DNA from: Mycobacterium numidiamassiliense
GTDB lineage: Bacteria; Actinomycetota; Actinomycetes; Mycobacteriales; Mycobacteriaceae
NCBI RefSeq assembly: GCF_900157365.1
Contig: NZ_FUEZ01000004.1
Coordinates: 1,289,066-1,353,065 of the forward strand
Length of the DNA stretch: 64,000 nucleotides
Direction: 5' to 3'
Below the pieces are notes generated by a model. That model searched no databases. It was not told the DNA's origin and saw only the letters and a list, made by a program, of their open reading frames with translations. This document shows, one piece after another, positions 53,617 to 62,388 of the stretch (within the stretch, counting starts at the first letter, position 1; each line of letters starts with the position of its first letter). A program made the translations under genes and the position numbers.

Positions 53617-55737
53617 ATGACCGAGACTGGTCAGCGTTCGAAGGTCGGGAACGGCACGATTGAGCTTGCCGGGTACGTGTCGACGGACGGGTTCTTCGGA
53701 ACGCCGTACGTGGACGTCGACGAAGAGCGATCGGAACCGATCGCACACCGCTACGTCCACGGTGGGTTCGCGGACACTGCTACTCGCTGGGCGTTCTGGT
53801 TCCCGACCAATGGGCAGTACCGCGGGCGCATCCTTCAGCCGCTCGAGGGCGCTCACGGCGGCCACGAGAACGCCTTCGGCAACGACCTCATGGCGGACTT
53901 CCTTGGCGGGCTGCGGATGTGCGCCCGCCTCGGCGGCTGCATGGTGGAGTCCAACCAGGGCCACATCGGTGACGACCTCGACCCCCGAGGGGGCGACGAC
54001 CCGACGCTCTACGGGCACCGCGCCAGCGCCGAGACAGCCCGACTGGCAAAGTTCGTCGGCGCGCAGGTCTACGGCGAGGAGCCGCACCACGCCTACGTCT
54101 GGGGCGGCTCGGGCGGAGGACGGCGGTCGCCGCTGTGCCTCGAGAACGCGCCCGACGCATGGGACGGCGCGCTGCCGTTCATGGGCGGGGGACCGATCGT
54201 GGAGCACGGCAACACCGAGAAGATCGAGGGCGCACAGGTGATGTCGTTCGCCACGATGTTCAACTGCCAGCGCCTGCTCGGCGAGAAGACGGATGAGATC
54301 GCCGACGCCATGGCGCCCGGCGGGCATGGCGATCCCTTCGTCGGGCTGACCACCCACCAGCGCGAGGAGCTGGCCAGCCTGTACCGGCAGGGATTCCCGC
54401 GCGGCGACGAGTACATGATCGGCAAGCCCCTCGGTCAGATGTGGCTCTGGACCTCGATGGCCGCGTCGCTGCTCGAGCAGGACCCCAGCTACTTCGACGA
54501 TTTCTGGACCAAGCCCGGCTACGTCGGCTTCGACCAGCCGGGCCTCGTCGAGCGCGACATCCTGAACACACGAGCGACCGTGACCAAGGTGCTCACCGGC
54601 GCCGACGTCCTGGCGGATCCGCGCTTCCTCGAGCCCCGGCACCAGAACTTCCGGCTGCTGATCATGGTGTTCTCCAGCCTCGGAGCAGATCCCTCGCTGC
54701 CCATGGTGGTCGAGCTGGAGGGCCTCGGGGAGACGGGTTACCGGCTCGGCACGAGCGTCACCGTGCTCACGGGCGCTGCGGCGGGGCGGCGGCTCTACTG
54801 CGGGGCCCACGCCGACGACGTCCTGTACTGCGACGCTGCGGGCGAGGCCAACCTGCTCCGGTTCAGCGACGTGCTGCCCGGCGACGAGGTACAGGTAGAC
54901 AACCGTGACTTCCTGGCCTTCCACTACTTCGCACGGCACCACCTGATGAGCGAGCCACAGTTCGACTCCTTGCGCATCGACGATCGACCCGTGTTCCCGC
55001 AGCACCCGGTGCCGCGGCAGTCGGCCCTCATGGGCGTCGGGTACTCGGGGCTCTATCGCGGCAAGCTCATCTGGGTGCACCACACCAAGGACTCGTCGCT
55101 GTGGCCGTCGCAGGGGATCATCTACCGCGAGGCCGTGCTGCGGGCGCAGGGGCAGGAGGGCGCCAAGGAGCGGTTCCGGCTGCGCTGGGTCGAGAACGCC
55201 GAGCACACCCCCTCGATGATGGTGCCCTCGCTGCCCAACCGGGCCAGCAACACCTGGCTGATTGACTACCTGCCGTACATCGAGCAGTCGCTCGCCGATC
55301 TGATCGCGTGGGTGGAGGACGGCATCGACCCCGTCGACACCGCCTTCGACTACGTCGAGAACAAGGTGATTCTGTCTCCGGACGCCGCGCAGCGTCGCGG
55401 CATCCAAGCGGTCATCGCGGTCACCGTCAACGGCAGCGACCGGGCAGGGGCGGCGGTGGGAGAGGCGGTCGAGCTGGAGCTCTCGGCGACGGTACCTCCG
55501 GGCGCCGGCACGATCGTGTCCGCCGACTGGGACTTCGACGGCACCGGCCTCTTTCCGTTCGGTCACGATGGCATCGACGGGTCGGCGACGTCCGTCAGCC
55601 TTTCCACCAAGCACGCGTTTGATCGGCCGGGCGAGTATTTCGTGACCGGCCGGGTCCACTCGCACCGAGACGGCGACACAGCCGCGAGCTCGTGCCGGAT
55701 CGCCAACGTCGCGCAGGTCCGAGTCGTCGTCGCGTGA
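53617..55737 (+). CDS. Tannase/feruloyl-esterase-like protein with a C-terminal PKD-like domain
   Basis: This 706-aa protein has no signal peptide or membrane helix. The serine-hydrolase core carries YVWGGSGGGRRSPLCLENAP (nucleophile Ser165), recalling the GCSxGGR elbow and following ENxP/DG pattern of tannase-family esterases, and a candidate histidine in VENAEHTPSM. The last about 100 residues (TIVSADWDFDGTGLFPFG; FDRPGEYFVTGRVHSH) look like a PKD/Ig-like module, unusual on a cytoplasmic enzyme. A long frame on the opposite strand (53497-55743) is a shadow. Esterase activity is inferred; the substrate is unknown. It may be a separate acquisition with its TetR gene. Confidence 0.85.
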   Translation: MTETGQRSKVGNGTIELAGYVSTDGFFGTPYVDVDEERSEPIAHRYVHGGFADTATRWAFWFPTNGQYRGRILQPLEGAHGGHENAFGNDLMADFLGGLRMCARLGGCMVESNQGHIGDDLDPRGGDDPTLYGHRASAETARLAKFVGAQVYGEEPHHAYVWGGSGGGRRSPLCLENAPDAWDGALPFMGGGPIVEHGNTEKIEGAQVMSFATMFNCQRLLGEKTDEIADAMAPGGHGDPFVGLTTHQREELASLYRQGFPRGDEYMIGKPLGQMWLWTSMAASLLEQDPSYFDDFWTKPGYVGFDQPGLVERDILNTRATVTKVLTGADVLADPRFLEPRHQNFRLLIMVFSSLGADPSLPMVVELEGLGETGYRLGTSVTVLTGAAAGRRLYCGAHADDVLYCDAAGEANLLRFSDVLPGDEVQVDNRDFLAFHYFARHHLMSEPQFDSLRIDDRPVFPQHPVPRQSALMGVGYSGLYRGKLIWVHHTKDSSLWPSQGIIYREAVLRAQGQEGAKERFRLRWVENAEHTPSMMVPSLPNRASNTWLIDYLPYIEQSLADLIAWVEDGIDPVDTAFDYVENKVILSPDAAQRRGIQAVIAVTVNGSDRAGAAVGEAVELELSATVPPGAGTIVSADWDFDGTGLFPFGHDGIDGSATSVSLSTKHAFDRPGEYFVTGRVHSHRDGDTAASSCRIANVAQVRVVVA

Positions 55738-55749
55738 GCGCAATCGACC

Positions 55750-56577
55750 TCAGCGGTAGGCGGTGACCCGCGCGGTGATCGCCACCTTGCCGTCGTCGCC
55801 GATGGCCTGCGCATCGCCGACGGCACTCTGACGGCCCACTCGCAATTGCGTTCCCTCATAGCGGGATTCGTCGCCGGCGAAGAAGGGGCGCAAGAAGTTC
55901 ACCCGCAAAGACCCGGTCTGCAGCAGACCGCCGGAACGGTCATGGTTGATTGCGGCTGAAGCCGCGAGCTCTAGTCCGGCCGCCGCCACCCCACCGTGCA
56001 CGATGTCGATGTCGTTGTTGAGATTCTGGTCGACACCCTGCGCCAGCACCACGCAGTCGGCGTTGTCGGATGCGACGGTGACGGCCATGAGGTCTGACAG
56101 CGCGGTCTGTGGCGACCGTTGCAGGGTCTCGGGCCGTTGCTGGGGAACGACGTCGCCGGCGTGGATGAAGAACGACCGCACCGTGCCGGTGCCGATCACG
56201 GATCCGCGATAGGTCAGCGTGCAGACCCCCAGCGACGTGGCACCCAGCGGACCGGGCGAGTGTGCGCTGGCCAGGACGGGACCGTCGAGTTCGCCGAGGT
56301 CAGGACTCAAGTCCATTGACAGCTCACTGGATACCGTCCACTGGCCCGGCCGCCTGCGGTAGTGGTTGACGATCCCGGCGGCGGCGTCGACGAGGATCGC
56401 CAAGGGCCCCATGGTGGGAGCGCCGGTATGCGGATTGCGGAATCGGTGCATCTGGATCGACAACACGGCCGAGGCCTTGGGCGGGTGCGACTCGACATAC
56501 TCGATACCGAAACGGACCTGTATCGAGTCGGGCGTTTCGAGATCGTGCTCGTTTACCTGCTCGTCGACACCAGTCAT
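55750..56577 (-). CDS. Double hot-dog acyl-CoA thioesterase-like protein
   Basis: The 275-aa protein contains two hot-dog domains. The first carries NPHTGAPTMGPLAILVDAAA and the second NNDIDIVHGGVAAAGLELAA, the latter a PaaI/4HBT-type active-site helix. Such proteins release CoA from acyl-CoAs, here perhaps clearing dead-end esters. Its ATG overlaps the GntR stop by 4 bp, so it is cotranscribed with its regulator. Confidence 0.88.
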   Translation of the reverse strand: MTGVDEQVNEHDLETPDSIQVRFGIEYVESHPPKASAVLSIQMHRFRNPHTGAPTMGPLAILVDAAAGIVNHYRRRPGQWTVSSELSMDLSPDLGELDGPVLASAHSPGPLGATSLGVCTLTYRGSVIGTGTVRSFFIHAGDVVPQQRPETLQRSPQTALSDLMAVTVASDNADCVVLAQGVDQNLNNDIDIVHGGVAAAGLELAASAAINHDRSGGLLQTGSLRVNFLRPFFAGDESRYEGTQLRVGRQSAVGDAQAIGDDGKVAITARVTAYR

Positions 56578-57314
56578 TCGAGAAGGTCGACGACAGTGGA
56601 CAATTCGGCGCCGGTGAGAACGAACTCCTCTGCCTTCTGCAGGTGGCGCTTCCAGAGCTCGCCGGCCTTCTCGGCGTCGCCGTCCTTGATCATGTCCAGC
56701 ACCATGCGGTGGGTCTTCGCCGAGCGGCGTACCGCCTGTTCGGCGCGCGTGCCCTTGGTGGGCTGCAGCGACCGGTTGGCCTTCTCGATGATGTGATGCA
56801 GCATGTCGCTGACGATTTGCAGCGTGCTGTTGCCGGACAACCGCGCGATCGCGGCGTGGAAGTCGGTGAGCTGATCGACGGCCTCGCTGCCGGGATTCAG
56901 CTGCGATTCGCGCTCGACGATCTGCTCGAGTTCGGCGATCACCTTGGGATTGCGGTCCTTGGCCAACTGCTCGACCATTGGGACCTCCAGGGTCACTCGG
57001 GCGTCGTAGACGTCCTTTACCTTGACGCCTTCGTATTCGAGGATCAAGCCGGCGTAGCGCGCGAGTGTTTCGCGCCGGGGGCGGGTGACACGGGCCCCGC
57101 CGCGCACCCCCCGCTGGACCTGAATGAGCGACTCGGACTCGAGCACGCGGAACGCTTCCCGCAGTGTCGGCCGGGATACGCCGAAACGCTCCATCAGTTC
57201 CGATTCCGGCGGCAACATGGTGCCTTCGGTGATCTCGCCGCGGATGAACATCCGCCGCAGCACTGTGGCCACTCGATCGGCCATCTTCGGTTCCCGAAGA
57301 CTGGTGACCTCCAT
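56574..57314 (-). CDS. GntR/FadR-family transcriptional regulator
   Basis: The start at 57314 (MEVTSLREPK) is preferred over 57350 because GGAGGTCGTA lies directly upstream. The 246-aa protein has the winged helix-turn-helix (MERFGVSRPTLREAFRVLES) and an FCD domain (DFHAAIARLSGNSTLQIV; HRMVLDMIKDGDAEKAGELW). It is closely related to the GntR at 35845. A GACTA/TAGTC repeat at 57353-57372 upstream shares ACTATTTGG with operator-like site B, so it is a candidate regulator of the AACTAT sites. Confidence 0.92.
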   Translation of the reverse strand: MEVTSLREPKMADRVATVLRRMFIRGEITEGTMLPPESELMERFGVSRPTLREAFRVLESESLIQVQRGVRGGARVTRPRRETLARYAGLILEYEGVKVKDVYDARVTLEVPMVEQLAKDRNPKVIAELEQIVERESQLNPGSEAVDQLTDFHAAIARLSGNSTLQIVSDMLHHIIEKANRSLQPTKGTRAEQAVRRSAKTHRMVLDMIKDGDAEKAGELWKRHLQKAEEFVLTGAELSTVVDLLE

Positions 57315-57352
57315 TACGACCTCCGCGGCTACTGTAAATCCATCAAACAACT

Positions 57353-57372
57353 GACTATTTGGAAGATTAGTC
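57353..57372. promoter_or_regulatory. GACTA-N10-TAGTC repeat in the GntR promoter
   Basis: The 5-bp arms are perfect. The left half contains ACTATTTGG, identical to bases in site B (44653-44661). It lies 39-58 bp upstream of the GntR start, suiting autoregulation. Confidence 0.5.
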
Positions 57373-57425
57373 GAATCCCCTACGTGAGCACGTGATTCGC
57401 GGCCTGCCAGTTAGCAACGTCACCC

Positions 57426-58568
57426 TTAGTACCCCATCGCCCGTCCCATGAGGTCCTTCATGATCTCGGTGGTGCCGGCGTAGAGCCGCTGCACCCGCGA
57501 ATCGCGCCAGAGCCTGGCGACTTCGTACTCGTTGATATAGCCGTATCCACCGTGCAGCTGCAGGCAGCGGTCGATGATCTCCCACTGGACTTCGGAGGTC
57601 CACCATTTCAACCCGGCGGCGTCCTGATCACTCAGAGTGCCGTCGTTGACCGATAGCACGCATTGATCGAGATAGGTCTGAGCGGCGTCGAGCTTGGTCT
57701 GCATCTCGGCCAAGAAGTGCCTGTTGACTTGGAACGTTCCGATGGGCTGCCCGAATGCGGTGCGTTCCAGCGCGTAGGCCTTGGTCAGGTCGAGCGCACG
57801 GCGCGCGGCCGGCAGCGCGTAGCAGGCCACCCCCACCCGCTCGCTGGGCAGGTTGGAGACTAGGTGGTAGAAGCCGCGGTTGAGCTCTCCCACCAGGTTC
57901 TCCTTGGGCACGTGCACGTCCTCGAAGAACAGTTCGGCGGTGTCGGCGGAGTACTGGCCGATCTTGTCGAGCTTGCGGCCGCGGGTGAAACCCTGCATGC
58001 CGTCTTCGATCATCAGCAGGCTGATGCCCTTGTGCCGGGCCGACGGGTCGGTCTTGACCGCGGTCAGTACGAGCTTGGACAGCAGCCCATTGCTGATGAA
58101 CGTCTTCTGGCCGTTGACTACCCAGTGGTCACCCTCGTCTCGGGCGGTGGTCTTGATGCCGGCCAGATCGGACCCGGCCGCGGGTTCGGACATCGCGACG
58201 GAGCCGATGTACTCGCCGGCGACGAACTTAGGCAGCCAGCGCTCCTTCTGCTCGTCGGTCGTCAGATCGTTGAGGTAGGGCACCAGGATGTCGTTCTGCA
58301 CGCCGAGGCCGATGCCGACCGAGCCGGTCAGGAACATCTCCTCGGAGATGATCTGGTTGAACCGGAAGTCCTTGACGCCGAGGCCGCCGTACTTTTCGTC
58401 GAACTCCCAGCCGATCAATCCGTGTTCGCCAGCGGCCAGCCAGGCCTCGCGACTCACCTTGCCGTCGCGTTCCCACTTCTCCACGTTGGGCACGCATTCG
58501 CGCTCGAAGAAGCTTCTGGCGGTCGCCCGGAACTCGCCGTGGACCTCGTCGAAGATGTTGCGGCGCAT
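57426..58568 (-). CDS. Acyl-CoA dehydrogenase (LCAD-like)
   Basis: The 380-aa ACAD has all standard motifs: VAMSEPAAGSDLAGIKTTA, WVVNGQKTFISNG, LPSERVGVA (Glu243, the LCAD/IVD-type base position), FGQPIGTFQVNRH, QLHGGYGYINEYEVARLWRD and YAGTTEIMKDLMGRAMG. It should be a self-sufficient homotetrameric enzyme, unlike the paired FadE genes upstream. It is the third gene of the minus operon 60778-57426. Confidence 0.95.
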   Translation of the reverse strand: MRRNIFDEVHGEFRATARSFFERECVPNVEKWERDGKVSREAWLAAGEHGLIGWEFDEKYGGLGVKDFRFNQIISEEMFLTGSVGIGLGVQNDILVPYLNDLTTDEQKERWLPKFVAGEYIGSVAMSEPAAGSDLAGIKTTARDEGDHWVVNGQKTFISNGLLSKLVLTAVKTDPSARHKGISLLMIEDGMQGFTRGRKLDKIGQYSADTAELFFEDVHVPKENLVGELNRGFYHLVSNLPSERVGVACYALPAARRALDLTKAYALERTAFGQPIGTFQVNRHFLAEMQTKLDAAQTYLDQCVLSVNDGTLSDQDAAGLKWWTSEVQWEIIDRCLQLHGGYGYINEYEVARLWRDSRVQRLYAGTTEIMKDLMGRAMGY

Positions 58569-58577
58569 GTACTTCCT

Positions 58578-59576
58578 TTACTCGGCCCACGACACGACGG
58601 CGGGCAGGGCGCGGCCGGGGGTGTGGTCTTCGAAGAGGCGCTCGGCGAGGAGCGCCTCGAGCTGATCGTGCGACCCGCAGAGCGCGTCGACCTGGAATCC
58701 CCGAGTGACGTAGCGGTGCAGGTCGTGCTCGGCGGTCAGCCCGATAGCGCCGCACACCTGCAGTGCCACGTCGCTGACGGCGCGGTGTGCCCGGCCCGCG
58801 GCGGCCTTGGCGCCCAGCGCTGACAGATCGCCGCCGTCGCGCCATGACTCTCCCAGCAGTGCACGGGCGCCGCTGAGCACCGCCCACGCGTCGGCCAGGG
58901 CGTGGCGCGGCGATTGGAACGACCCGATCTGTGCGCCGAACTGGACGCGCACGCTCACGTGATCGACCGCGATGCGCAGCGCCCGCTCGGCCAGTTCGAC
59001 CAGTTCGGTGGCCAGCGCCCGACGGGCTGCAGCGAGCGCTTGGTTCCATTGGGTGGACGCCTCGACCAGCGGGACGTCGAGTGGTCCGCTCGCCCTGGTC
59101 CAGTACGTCGACGCGTCGAAGGTGTCCAGGCGCTGGCCGTCGAGCCGCGATGCGTCGACCACACCCACCGACACTGTGCCCGTCGGCCCGGATACCGGGA
59201 CAACGATCCGGCCCTCCAGCGGTCCGAGGACGATGCCCGATACCCGGCCGGCTGCGGAACCCGGCACGCAACCCGCAGTCAGATCGGGCAGCATGACGCG
59301 GTCTGCGGGACCGTCGAGTAGTCTGGCCAGTTCGGCCAGCATGATGCGGTCCAGGCAGTCCGTCAGGGCCAGCGATCTGCCTTGCGCGCGGAACAGCAAC
59401 TCGCGCGCCTCGGCGGAGTACTCGGCCTCGATCTCCGACCAGCCCAACTCGGCCAGCCGCCCACCGATTGCCACGTGGTCACCGGCGTTCTTGCCCGCCA
59501 GCTCCTCGAAGAGGCGAAACACCGCCTGTTCGATCATCTGCCACGACTCGTCGGCCACGTGCCCGTTCCTGCTCAT
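58578..59576 (-). CDS. Acyl-CoA dehydrogenase-like subunit (short, partner of the next gene)
   Basis: The ATG at 59576 overlaps the upstream FadE stop (ATGA) and gives 332 aa; the longer frame to 59675 is rejected. Only the C-terminal ACAD bundle is well kept (VRVQFGAQIGSFQSPRHALADA; ALQVCGAIGLTAEHDLHRYVTRG), while the flavin motifs are weak. The layout matches the 46373 protein, so this is probably the non-catalytic partner in an alpha2beta2 dehydrogenase. Confidence 0.88.
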   Translation of the reverse strand: MSRNGHVADESWQMIEQAVFRLFEELAGKNAGDHVAIGGRLAELGWSEIEAEYSAEARELLFRAQGRSLALTDCLDRIMLAELARLLDGPADRVMLPDLTAGCVPGSAAGRVSGIVLGPLEGRIVVPVSGPTGTVSVGVVDASRLDGQRLDTFDASTYWTRASGPLDVPLVEASTQWNQALAAARRALATELVELAERALRIAVDHVSVRVQFGAQIGSFQSPRHALADAWAVLSGARALLGESWRDGGDLSALGAKAAAGRAHRAVSDVALQVCGAIGLTAEHDLHRYVTRGFQVDALCGSHDQLEALLAERLFEDHTPGRALPAVVSWAE

Positions 59577-60778
59577 CGTTTCTCCTTGGGCAGCCCGAGG
59601 AGGTGGTCGGCGATGATCCCGCGCTGCACCTCGGCGGTGCCGCCCATCACCGTGGCGGCCCGCGAGTACCACCACTCGGCGCGCGCGGTGTCCAGTTCGG
59701 CGCCGCCGCGGCCGGTCCCGGCGATCATGTGCTCCCGGTTGATTTCCAGGATGAGGTCGTTGACTTCCTTCTCGGCGCAGCCGAACAGCAGTTTGTCGAT
59801 GCTGCTATCGGCGCCGACCATCTCGCCTGCGGCCAGTCGGCGCACCGTGATAGCGGTGCGCGCCTGGGCGGCCGCCACGTCGACATACACCCTGGCGAAG
59901 CGCTGGCGCTGCGCGTCGGTAGCGCCGGTGGTCACCATGTCCTCACGCAATCGACCCAATTCGGTGAGCACCTTGTTGAGCACCGCATAGCCGTACATGC
60001 CCCGTTCGTACTGCATGAGGTGCATCGCCACGGCCCAGCCGCCGTCAACCGCGCCGACTACCCGCTCACGTTCGACGCGGACGTCGTCGAAGAACACTTC
60101 GGCAAGTTCGCGGCGCCCACTGGCCAGCGCGATCGGGCGGATGGTGACGCCCGGTGCATCGGCGTCGACCATGATCATCGTCAGCCCGCGGTGTCGGCTC
60201 TCGGGTGTTCCGGTACGGACCAACGCCAGCAGGCGCGTGGCGGTGGGCCCCTGGCTGGTCCAGATCTTCTGGCCGTTGATGACGAATCCCCCGGCCTTGT
60301 CGTCGACCGCGCGGGTGCGCAGGCTGGCCAGGTCGCTGCCCGACTCGGGCTCCGAGAAACTCTGCCCCCACCACTCGGCGCCGCTGAGGTAACCCGGCAG
60401 GTACGCCGCGGCGAGACCCGGGGCGAACTTCAACAGGGCGGGGCCGAGCGTTTCCAGCGTCCAGTGTTGGGCGGGAATAGGCAGCATCGCGTGGCCGAGT
60501 TCCTCGTAATACACTGCACGGTGAATCTCGTTGCCGCCCAATCCACCTGCGGCCTCCGGCCAGCCGTATCGGTTCCAGCCGTCGGCGTTCAGCCTGGCCA
60601 TCACCGTGGCGTCGTGCGCAAGCCCGTCCTCGGCGCTGGTGAACGCGGCCGCGCGCCACTCGTCGGCAGCGTCCAGGTCGCTCAGGTAGCGCCGGAAGTC
60701 CTCGCGGTACGCCGCGATGCTGGACACGTGTTCGGGGTGGCGACCGCGTTGCCGGGCGCTGTCTACAGGGGCGGACAA
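59573..60778 (-). CDS. Acyl-CoA dehydrogenase, probable catalytic subunit
   Basis: This 401-aa ACAD shows GQSFSEPESGSDLASLRTRA, FVINGQKIWTSQGPTATRL and RAATVMGGTAEVQRGIIADH. In the helix that holds the base in LCAD there is an MQYERGMYG glutamate. It is the first gene of a minus operon and forms a 4-bp-overlapping pair with the next gene, as in heteromeric sterol FadEs. The start could lie a little downstream, since the first about 15 residues are low-complexity. It diverges from the aldehyde dehydrogenase operon. Confidence 0.92.
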   Translation of the reverse strand: MSAPVDSARQRGRHPEHVSSIAAYREDFRRYLSDLDAADEWRAAAFTSAEDGLAHDATVMARLNADGWNRYGWPEAAGGLGGNEIHRAVYYEELGHAMLPIPAQHWTLETLGPALLKFAPGLAAAYLPGYLSGAEWWGQSFSEPESGSDLASLRTRAVDDKAGGFVINGQKIWTSQGPTATRLLALVRTGTPESRHRGLTMIMVDADAPGVTIRPIALASGRRELAEVFFDDVRVERERVVGAVDGGWAVAMHLMQYERGMYGYAVLNKVLTELGRLREDMVTTGATDAQRQRFARVYVDVAAAQARTAITVRRLAAGEMVGADSSIDKLLFGCAEKEVNDLILEINREHMIAGTGRGGAELDTARAEWWYSRAATVMGGTAEVQRGIIADHLLGLPKEKR

Positions 60779-60837
60779 CTGGCTGCCCTTCCGTTGGTTC
60801 TCGCGATCTCGCCAGCCGCGGCTTAATCCGCTAAACA

Positions 60838-60849
60838 GTTATCTATAAC
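60838..60849. promoter_or_regulatory. Inverted repeat GTTAT-CT-ATAAC in a divergent promoter
   Basis: Perfect 5-bp arms lie between the FadE operon (minus) and the aldehyde dehydrogenase operon (plus). The right half, CTATAAC followed by CTAG, partly resembles site C. An operator or promoter role is plausible but unproven. Confidence 0.4.
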
Positions 60850-60894
60850 AAGGTACACTAGCCCACGCCGATAATTCTGCGTGAGGGAGTGCCA

Positions 60895-62388
60895 ATGACG
60901 GCTTCACCGGTCGCCGCTACAACTGTCCAGTTCAACCCCGAGACCCGGTTGTTCGTCGACGGCCGGCTGCGGGACTCATCGACCGGAAAGACCGTCGACA
61001 ACGTCAACCCGGCCAACGAAAGAGTGCTGGGGTTCGCCACCGACGCGAGTGCCGAGGACATGCAGGAGGCCATCGCCGCCGCCCGCCGAGCGTTCGACAC
61101 CACCGATTGGTCGACCAACCACGAGTTCCGCCAACGCTGCCTGATGCAGTTGCACGACGCGCTGCAGGAGGAAAAGGAAGACATCCGCGCCGAGCTGATC
61201 GCCGAGGTTGGCGCGACGGTGGGGATGACCTACATCGCTCAGCTGGAATGGCCGCTGGCCGATGCGATCCGGTGGCCGGCGCAAAACATCTCGACCTTCC
61301 AGTGGGAACGGATGCTCGATCAGGACGCCAAGATGGGCGTGCCGTACAACCGCGTCGTGGTGAAGGAGCCGATGGGTGTTGTCGGCGCCATCACGCCGTG
61401 GAACTTCCCGTTCGAAATCATCAGCAACAAGGTGGGCCAGATCCTGGCCACCGGGAACACGATGGTGCTCAAGCCGGCCATCGAGACGCCGTGGAGCGCG
61501 CTGCGGTGGGGCCGGATCATCGCCGAGAAGACCGACATCCCGGCCGGTGTCGTCAACATCATTCCGGCGTCGGACAACGACATCGCCCAGGTGCTCGCCA
61601 CCGACCCGCGGGTCGACATGGTGTCCTTCACCGGATCAACCGCGGTAGGCCAGCTCATCCAGCGGCTCTCGGCCGACACCATGAAGCGCAACATGCTCGA
61701 GCTCGGCGGCAAGTCGGCGTACCTGGTGCTCGACGACGCCGACATGAACATGGCGCTGCCCGGCTGTATTGGCGCGCTGATGCACTCCGGGCAGGGCTGT
61801 GCGCTGGCGACCCGGATGCTGGTGCCGCGCGCGCATTACGACCAGGCCGTCGAGGTGGCCTCGGCGACATTCGGCGCCCTCACCGTCGGCGATCCCTCGG
61901 ATCCGAACACCTTCTGCGGGCCGCTGGTCTCGGCCAAGCAACAGGCCCGGGTGCTGAACTACATCGAGATCGCCAAGCGCGACGGGGGCCGCGTCACCGT
62001 CGGTGGCGGCGTGCCCGACGGTCTGGACCGCGGATACTTCGTGGCACCGACCGTCGTTGCGGACGTCGCACCGGACCACACGATCTTCCAGGAGGAGGTA
62101 TTCGGGCCGGTGCTGTCCATCACCCCTTACGACGGCGGTGACGACGGTGCCGTCGAGCTGGCGAACAACTCCATCTACGGCCTGGCTGGCGGAATCCATG
62201 GCTCCGACGAGCGGGCCATGGCCGTCGCCCGCCGTATCCGCACCGGCTCGTTGATGATCAACAGCGGCATGTTCTACGGCGCCGACGCCCCGTTCGGTGG
62301 CTACAAGATGAGCGGCATCGGCAGGCAGAACGGCATCGAGGGCTTCGAGCAGCATCTACAGACCAAGACGATCGGATACCCGCTGTGA
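60895..62388 (+). CDS. NAD(P)-dependent aldehyde dehydrogenase
   Basis: The ATG at 60895 follows GAGGGAG at the proper distance and gives 497 aa; a GTG at 60889 is the alternative. Motifs are PWNFPFEIISNKVGQ, FTGSTAVGQ, the general base in LELGGKSAYLVL and the nucleophile cysteine in GQGCALATRM. It should oxidise an aldehyde to the acid, which the CoA-transferase encoded next (4-bp overlap, GTGA) could convert to its CoA ester. This gives a coherent oxidation-and-activation step. Confidence 0.95.
   Translation: MTASPVAATTVQFNPETRLFVDGRLRDSSTGKTVDNVNPANERVLGFATDASAEDMQEAIAAARRAFDTTDWSTNHEFRQRCLMQLHDALQEEKEDIRAELIAEVGATVGMTYIAQLEWPLADAIRWPAQNISTFQWERMLDQDAKMGVPYNRVVVKEPMGVVGAITPWNFPFEIISNKVGQILATGNTMVLKPAIETPWSALRWGRIIAEKTDIPAGVVNIIPASDNDIAQVLATDPRVDMVSFTGSTAVGQLIQRLSADTMKRNMLELGGKSAYLVLDDADMNMALPGCIGALMHSGQGCALATRMLVPRAHYDQAVEVASATFGALTVGDPSDPNTFCGPLVSAKQQARVLNYIEIAKRDGGRVTVGGGVPDGLDRGYFVAPTVVADVAPDHTIFQEEVFGPVLSITPYDGGDDGAVELANNSIYGLAGGIHGSDERAMAVARRIRTGSLMINSGMFYGADAPFGGYKMSGIGRQNGIEGFEQHLQTKTIGYPL

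Noticed and set aside
53497..55743. 748-aa open frame on the minus strand
   Set aside because: It mirrors the 706-aa tannase-like gene. The + strand frame has the hydrolase elbow and PKD-like segment, while the minus product is low-complexity Val/Asp/Arg-rich sequence.
59468..60826. 452-aa open frame on the plus strand
   Set aside because: It is antisense to the FadE pair, with no recognisable motif.
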